From Seriola aureovittata (taxonomy: Eukaryota > Chordata > Actinopteri > Carangiformes > Carangidae): a DNA stretch of 64,000 nt. This document shows positions 61,809 to 64,000 of this stretch, in pieces (the stretch's first letter is position 1; each line of letters begins with the position of its first letter). Below the pieces are notes generated by a model, which worked only from the letters and a program-made list of their open reading frames with translations, made no database searches and was not told where the DNA came from. The stretch lies in the NCBI RefSeq assembly GCF_021018895.1, contig NC_079373.1, positions 7,918,001 through 7,982,000 on the forward strand, in the 5' to 3' direction. The position numbers and the translations under genes are program-made.

Positions 61809-62705
61809 TGAGGGAGTGTTTGCCTGTGTGTTTGAGCTTGTGTATTCTTGTAAATCCTTGCAGAGGAAAGATGAGTATGTATTCATTCTGTATATTCTGA
61901 CCCCCCCCCCCCCCCCCCCCGACCCCCCCACTTCCCACCAGGACCCGATTCCCGAGGCGGTGACACCTGCCAGAGGTCCTAAAGCTGGGGGCACCCTTAT
62001 TACAATTTCTGGGCGATTTCTGGAGACTGGCAGTAAGGATGATGTCCAGGTTACCATTGGAGGAGTGGTCTGCATTGTGTAAGGGTTTCTTTTCTCAATA
62101 ACTGTCACACACAGCAAAGACCGGTTCTGTTTCAGTTCAGTCTTCTCAGTTGATAAGTCCTACTTGTTATTCAGACATTGGGTTCTGTGAAAATTCTATA
62201 GTAGCCACACTTTGAAGCCCATAAATTGATTTTTTTTTTTGAAGCAGAAATGGAATTGACCTTAACTTTGGTGTCATAAGCAGGATTTTTTTTTTCCTTT
62301 ACCATTTGCCTTCACTGTTGTGACCACAAGTGTTCTGTCAAAACCAGTGCACGGTGACATTTTAGGCAGAGGTAAGGGAAAAATAACAAGCTAGAAAAGC
62401 AGCAAAGCTGGGATTTAACAAGCTGTCAGGCTGCTGCCATGTTGGCTTCCACTGCACGGTGACCTTGCGCGACCCCCACTTCTCTAGCCAGCCAATGCTA
62501 AGTTATGTCCTTGTCTTGGCAGGGAGCATTTCGGAGCAGAGATCACCTGCAGGACGGGAGAATATCTAGCAGATAAGGTGCCCTCCGACCCTCTCACCGT
62601 CACAGTGAAGTATGGAAAGAGTACCCCAGCAACCATTCAAAATGCCTTCCAGTTCTTCGACAATCCCAACATACTGGACCATCACCCCAAAGGAAGCTTT
62701 GTCTG
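45334..62705 (+). CDS. plxnb2: Plexin (plexin-B2-like) receptor, 16 coding exons, 3' end beyond the window
   Basis: Plexins are cell-surface semaphorin receptors; plexin-B proteins bind class 4 semaphorins and signal through a cytoplasmic R-Ras/Rap GAP and, in B types, PDZ-RhoGEF (family knowledge). Seen here are coding exons at 45334-46461, 47119-47307, 47426-47551, 48726-48826, 50419-50545, 51162-51321, 52286-52397, 52932-53043, 53427-53528, 54152-54247, 54880-54967, 55640-55803, 56537-56685, 60976-61087, 61942-62078 and 62523-62705. All use GT/AG and all phases join, giving about 1,028 codons. Order: signal peptide (1-19), Sema (about 30-480), PSI1 (about 489-540), PSI2 (about 648-672), PSI3 (about 784-830), IPT1 (about 833-922), IPT2 (about 923-1020). 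Vertebrate plexin-B2 is about 1,840 residues, so roughly 800 residues including the membrane helix and GAP domain are missing at the right edge. PSI3 and the adjoining IPT match plexin-B2 better than B1 from memory; the a/b paralogue is not resolved. Confidence 0.9.
46462..47118 (+). other. plexin intron 1
   Basis: The first-exon reading frame stays open for 20 further codons into this intron and stops at 46522-46524. An AATAAA hexamer (46520-46525) overlaps that stop codon. The rest is AT-rich unique DNA with no recognised repeat. Confidence 0.85.
47119..47307 (+). CDS. plxnb2: plexin coding exon 2 (Sema domain, C-terminal blades)
   Basis: This exon covers residues 377-439, 63 codons in phase 0 at both ends. 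The acceptor is CTTTGCAG at 47118 and the donor GTAGAG at 47308. It carries the conserved Sema stretch [15 protein letters not shown], which corresponds to the T-A-V..E..HT.AFLG block of plexin-B proteins. Confidence 0.95.
47426..47551 (+). CDS. plxnb2: plexin coding exon 3 (end of Sema)
   Basis: This exon covers residues 440-481, 42 codons in phase 0. The acceptor is CTGTCCAG at 47425 and the donor GTGTGT at 47552. The product ends in the last Sema blade ([11 protein letters not shown]) just before the PSI module. The intron before it is only 118 nt. Confidence 0.94.
48026..48260 (-). repeat. interspersed teleost repeat rich in AAGTA/AGTAC words (copy in intron 3)
   Basis: This copy starts with CAGTGGAGGAAGAG and continues with spaced AAGTAAAAG, AAAATACTCC, TATCAGCAAAAG and GCCCCTTTCAGAATGTTA words. 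These are typical of a very common fish repeat whose ends read CAGTGG...CCACTG. Related copies lie at 15797-16803 (opposite strand), 28805-29045, 30271-30374 and 56956-57260. I cannot name the family with certainty; a non-autonomous DNA transposon is likely. Confidence 0.7.
48726..48826 (+). CDS. plxnb2: plexin coding exon 4 (first PSI module, N-terminal half)
   Basis: This exon covers residues 482-514 plus two bases of codon 515. It encodes the PSI core [19 protein letters not shown] (490-510), the hallmark of plexin-semaphorin-integrin domains. The acceptor is GCTCCAG at 48725 and the donor GTGAGG at 48827. Confidence 0.95.
49212..49500. repeat. ATCGATTA-type MITE-like repeat (copy in intron 4)
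   Basis: This stretch has GATCAGCCGATTAGTAAACTG, AATTAATCAATTCAGTGATT, GCAGCTTCTCAAATGTGA and TTTCATAGAT words. They occur in the same order as in the repeats at 30975-31602 and 37019-37273. It belongs to a frequent teleost repeat whose ends read as an inverted GCTGCAAC/GTTGCAGC pair. The copy is diverged. Confidence 0.65.
50419..50545 (+). CDS. plxnb2: plexin coding exon 5 (rest of first PSI module)
   Basis: This exon is 127 nt and easy to miss because its acceptor (CTGAAG, ending 50418) is weak. The first G completes an Arg codon split from exon 4. It then encodes [12 protein letters not shown]...GWLWS and a C residue at position 540, which aligns with the plexin-B2 C-T-R-K-A-E-C...W-L-W block. 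The donor is GTACAG at 50546. It supplies the 42 residues otherwise missing between exons 4 and 6. Confidence 0.92.
51162..51321 (+). CDS. plxnb2: plexin coding exon 6 (region between PSI1 and PSI2)
   Basis: This exon covers residues 558-610 plus one base of codon 611. It encodes an IPT-like beta-rich region (VKINIPSLP...LHCTIESF...VSCDLPHPS...TPEDQ) that aligns with the plexin-B segment before PSI2. The acceptor is CTGTCCAG at 51161 and the donor GTTTGT at 51322. Confidence 0.94.
51623..51657. repeat. (ATT)n microsatellite, intron 6
   Basis: About eleven ATT units. Confidence 0.95.
52286..52397 (+). CDS. plxnb2: plexin coding exon 7 (before PSI2)
   Basis: Two leading bases complete Asp611, and the exon encodes residues 612-647 ([16 protein letters not shown]...KFYNC). 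It aligns with plexin-B2 H-V-A-V-T-I-Q...F-Y-D-C. The acceptor is GCCCTCAG at 52285 and the donor GTGAGT at 52398. A C-rich (CCCCCA)n-like stretch lies about 60 nt upstream in the intron. Confidence 0.95.
52932..53043 (+). CDS. plxnb2: plexin coding exon 8 (second PSI module)
   Basis: The first T completes Pro648, and the rest encodes residues 649-685. The PSI2 core is [13 protein letters not shown]...CSD. The acceptor is TATTTTCAG at 52931 and the donor GTTAGT at 53044. A (TG)-rich tract lies 50-75 nt upstream of the acceptor. Confidence 0.95.
53427..53528 (+). CDS. plxnb2: plexin coding exon 9
   Basis: This exon covers residues 686-719, 34 codons in phase 0. The product GARCPQF...VLIPVG...ISFEGINL aligns with the plexin-B2 C-P-Q-F...L-V-I-P stretch that opens the next beta-sandwich module. 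The acceptor is CTTCTCAG at 53426 and the donor GTAAAG at 53529. Confidence 0.94.
54152..54247 (+). CDS. plxnb2: plexin coding exon 10
   Basis: This exon covers residues 720-751, 32 codons in phase 0 ([11 protein letters not shown]...[13 protein letters not shown]). It continues the beta-sandwich between PSI2 and PSI3. The acceptor is CTCTCCAG at 54151 and the donor GTGAGT at 54248. Confidence 0.93.
54880..54967 (+). CDS. plxnb2: plexin coding exon 11
   Basis: This exon covers residues 752-780 plus one base of Val781. The product [17 protein letters not shown]...MDSTLN aligns with plexin-B2 N-E-T-L-P-L-H-L-Y-V-K-S...D-S-K-L-H-V. The acceptor is TTTCTTAG at 54879 and the donor GTATGC at 54968. 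Confidence 0.93.
55640..55803 (+). CDS. plxnb2: plexin coding exon 12 (third PSI module)
   Basis: Two bases complete Val781, and the exon encodes residues 782-835. It holds PSI3 ([13 protein letters not shown]...YSCVWC...CVYEKLC) and enters IPT1 with NPQITD. This block is the strongest similarity to plexin-B2 within the gene. The acceptor is GATATAG at 55639 and the donor GTGAGT at 55804. Confidence 0.96.
56537..56685 (+). CDS. plxnb2: plexin coding exon 13 (IPT/TIG repeat 1)
   Basis: This exon covers residues 836-884 plus two bases of codon 885. It has the IPT signature [19 protein letters not shown] followed by IMVVGEPC and YSVST. The acceptor is CATTCAG at 56536 and the donor GTATTA at 56686. 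Confidence 0.96.
56956..57260 (-). repeat. interspersed teleost AAGTA-type repeat with poly-A run (intron 13)
   Basis: This copy begins with CAGTGGAGGAGAGGTGTTCAG and contains ACTTAAGCAAAAGTACAG and AAAAGTATCAAAAGT words, then a pure A run at about 57088-57108. It is the same family and orientation as 48026-48260. Confidence 0.65.
57400..57985 (-). mobile_element. 3' LTR-like segment of the antisense endogenous retrovirus
   Basis: This segment lies directly downstream (minus strand) of the envelope remnant, where a 3' LTR belongs. On the minus strand it contains a TATA-like TTTAAATA at 57566-57573 and, about 90 nt further, a polyadenylation hexamer AATAAA at 57478-57483. That spacing is compatible with a U3-R-U5 layout. 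Boundaries are approximate: I see no clear polypurine tract, no clean TG...CA ends and no matching 5' LTR in the window. Confidence 0.55.
57989..58380 (-). pseudogene. decayed retroviral envelope transmembrane-subunit fragment
   Basis: On the minus strand a frame at about 58375-58225 carries a GGTC....CC arrangement. It is a C-X6-CC motif with its cysteine codons at 58317-58319 and 58293-58298, preceded by a LLASQGG block. This pairing is the hallmark of gammaretrovirus-type envelope transmembrane subunits (family knowledge). The frame hits a stop, and another frame (58192-57989) encodes a long hydrophobic membrane segment followed by a short basic tail, as expected for the envelope C-terminus. 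The stop and frame change show it is not functional. No gag or pol remnant is recognised beside it. Confidence 0.75.
58663..58687. repeat. (GTCC)n microsatellite
   Basis: About six tandem copies of GTCC run to a C-rich end in intron 13. Confidence 0.9.
60755..60935. repeat. ATCGATTA-type MITE-like remnant beside exon 14
   Basis: This stretch contains CAGCTTCACAAATGTGAGAAT, TAGACAAACGATTAATCAAGAAAATG, AATCAATAATGGACATAATTAT and a terminal TTGCAGCTGTAG. These are in the order seen in the other copies of this family. It ends about 40 nt before the exon 14 acceptor. Confidence 0.7.
60976..61087 (+). CDS. plxnb2: plexin coding exon 14 (end of IPT repeat 1)
   Basis: The first C completes Ser885 (Arg in human plexin-B2), and the exon encodes residues 886-922 (VVCEIGPIG...QVEVEVKGG...MYFTYR). 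It is separated from exon 13 by the largest intron seen, 4,290 nt. The acceptor is CTGTCCAG at 60975 and the donor GTAAAT at 61088. Confidence 0.94.
61115..61154. repeat. (CA)n microsatellite, intron 14
   Basis: About 20 CA units start 27 nt after the exon 14 donor. Confidence 0.95.
61609..61690. repeat. (TG)n microsatellite, intron 14
   Basis: About 40 TG units with two TTTG interruptions near the left end. Confidence 0.95.
61761..61806. repeat. (TG)n microsatellite, intron 14, second tract
   Basis: About 23 uninterrupted TG units. Confidence 0.95.
61901..61920. repeat. C20 homopolymer in the polypyrimidine region of the exon 15 acceptor
   Basis: Twenty consecutive C bases, then GA and seven more C bases, lie between 21 and 40 nt upstream of exon 15. 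The run length is likely to vary between individuals or to be mis-assembled. Confidence 0.9.
61942..62078 (+). CDS. plxnb2: plexin coding exon 15 (IPT/TIG repeat 2)
   Basis: This exon covers residues 923-967 plus two bases of Val968. The IPT signature is [18 protein letters not shown], followed by [10 protein letters not shown]. The acceptor is CCCACCAG at 61941 and the donor GTAAGG at 62079. A 20-base C run lies 21-40 nt upstream of the exon. Confidence 0.95.
62523..62705 (+). CDS. plxnb2: plexin coding exon 16 (end of IPT 2, start of IPT 3), last exon in the window
   Basis: The leading G completes Val968, and the exon encodes residues 969-1028 plus two bases (TG). It contains [18 protein letters not shown] and [19 protein letters not shown], aligning with plexin-B2 before the conserved S/C-G-G-R of IPT3. 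The acceptor is TTGGCAG at 62522 and the donor GTCAGT at 62706. No following exon is visible by 64000. Confidence 0.93.
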
Positions 62706-64000
62706 GTCAGTTTAATTTAGTAGCTTGCATGTCTTTTACCTCTAATCAAAGTGTTTGTAATATTCATTGGTTCCATTTAATAAGTGCTTTTGGTGCTTTC
62801 ATTTTACCTGGAGGCATATTGGACTGGATTGACAGTTCAGGGGTAATTTTAGTATACCTCATATTTTTGTCCATTCTGACTATTGGACATGATAACATTT
62901 TATCTATTACCATCATTGTTTTCTGCAACAGTTAAAGGGATTTCCAGATGACTTTCTGTTATTTGATGTTGGACTCTGTGGCATGTACATTTACATTTTT
63001 ACTAGCTTTAGGGATGGCAACTTCAGTTCATCTCAATAACTACCATGAAATTTTTGTTCATGTTAATACTCCCCAAAGGATAAACCGGTTGATTTTGCTG
63101 ATCCTAGTGCCACCAACTTTTCATTTAGCACCACAAGTGTCAAAATTTCACTTTGTCCAAGACTAACCTTTATACCCAAACACTTTTTAAGATGTGTTTC
63201 GTGCTAATTAGCGAATGTTAGCATGCTAACACGCTAAACTAAGATGACGTGTGTGGTAAGCAATGCACCAGCTAAACATCAGTCTCTAATCCAATCTCTA
63301 AATGTTAGAGAACACATTTAGCTGAAAGCACTGCTGTCCAAAAGTACATTCTCACAAAGTTGTGTTTTTAGTTCTAGTTATCTTGAAACATCAGTTGGTC
63401 TTGTTTAGTTCATGCATTACAGCATAGGCCTATTGTACAGAGTAAATAGACTAAAATTTGGTTTGAAAGCTGTAGTAAATTTAGATTCCTTGCCCTGATC
63501 AACATCCTTCACATAGAAGTTAATGTTTCCCAAATATCTAAAACACAGGTGGTGAGAAAAATGTTATTAAGATTGACAGTCGTCAAAATGGACAAAAATA
63601 GGAGAGTAAGACGAAGGTTGACAAATAAAGGGATTTCTCCTTGAATGCCTTATGTTGTCCTTTTGTTTTTAAAGTAGAGAAGCAAAGAAAGAAAAGGCAA
63701 AAGCTGCTCAGGTGACACTGATGACAAGGTCGAACTGATAGTACTGTACATGGAAAATTGAACACTTTGAAAGCCACCTGCCTTGTTGTCTGCCCTGCAG
63801 GCTTCTATCTGTCTGAAACCTTGGTTAAAGGTCATTAATGCCAAGAACATTTTTGTTTTTTAAAAATATGATCTGTCCTCCAAGAGTTGCTGAGTATGCC
63901 TGTGTGAGTGTGAGTGTGTGTGTGCAGACTGGCTGAAGGGGATACAGATGCTAGCCTTTTTTTGTTGTAACAAACTTCCTGATGGTCACTGAAAATGGAT
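62706..64000 (+). other. plexin intron 16, continuing beyond the window
   Basis: No following exon is visible. It contains the interspersed repeat at 63011-63370 and a short TG-rich stretch at about 63898-63924. Otherwise it is unique AT-rich DNA. Confidence 0.75.
63011..63370 (+). repeat. common teleost repeat (GCTAATTAGC / GTTAGCATGCTAAC type)
   Basis: The stretch shows GGGATGGCAACTTCAGTT, TACCATGAAATTTTTGTTCA, CCCCAAAGGATAAACCGGTTGATTTTG (read in part), and then GTTAGCATGCTAACACGCTAA and AAACATCAG. The order matches an abundant fish interspersed repeat I recognise by pattern. The family name is not certain, and the copy is diverged with its left part shortened. Confidence 0.7.

Larger units (their letters stand above)
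61088..61941 (+). other. plexin intron 14 with CA, TG and C tracts
   Basis: This intron carries (CA)n at 61115-61154, (TG)n with TTTG interruptions at 61609-61690, a second (TG)n at 61761-61806, and C20 at 61901-61920 followed by GACCCCCCC. The rest is unique. Confidence 0.9.

Noticed and set aside
63781..63830. Possible next plexin exon after CCCTGCAG at 63800
   Set aside because: In the required phase the frame closes after a few codons and does not show the conserved G-G-R of IPT3.

Overview
The window is vertebrate nuclear DNA, almost certainly from a teleost fish. It has a GT-AG spliced gene with small introns, very dense (TG)n/(CA)n/(TC)n/(TA)n microsatellites, and several interspersed repeat families that I recognise as common in ray-finned fish genomes. 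There are no prokaryotic features: no operons, CRISPR arrays, rRNA or intact tRNA genes.

The only gene I can support is a plexin on the + strand. Sixteen coding exons run from 45334 to 62705 and are cut off by the window edge. Every junction is GT/AG and every codon phase joins. Together they encode about 1,028 residues: a signal peptide, a Sema domain, three PSI (cysteine-rich) modules and the first IPT repeats. Later IPT repeats, the transmembrane helix and the cytoplasmic GAP region must lie downstream. The sequence resembles vertebrate plexin-B2 most, especially in the third PSI; a teleost a/b paralogue cannot be assigned from this view. The start codon lies 2 nt after a splice acceptor, so the transcript must begin at least one non-coding exon upstream.

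1-45331 holds no coding gene I can support. It is either intergenic or largely a long 5' intron of the plexin gene. It contains unique-looking DNA (parts of which read like candidate conserved non-coding blocks), many microsatellites, homopolymer runs, a tRNA-derived SINE and several MITE-like or other interspersed repeats. Two of these repeats are themselves interrupted by younger insertions (15797-16803 and 30975-31602).

45332-64000 is the plexin gene. Most introns are 0.1-1.6 kb. Intron 13 is much larger (4.3 kb) because it took up repeats, including a decayed antisense endogenous retrovirus fragment (transmembrane envelope remnant plus a 3' LTR-like segment). Intron 14 carries complementary (CA)n and (TG)n tracts, and a 20-C homopolymer beside its acceptor.

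I found no convincing new biological system. The observations most worth testing are a possible short secreted Sema isoform made by intronic polyadenylation in intron 1, the unusual layout of intron 14, the antisense retroviral remnant, and the nested repeats.
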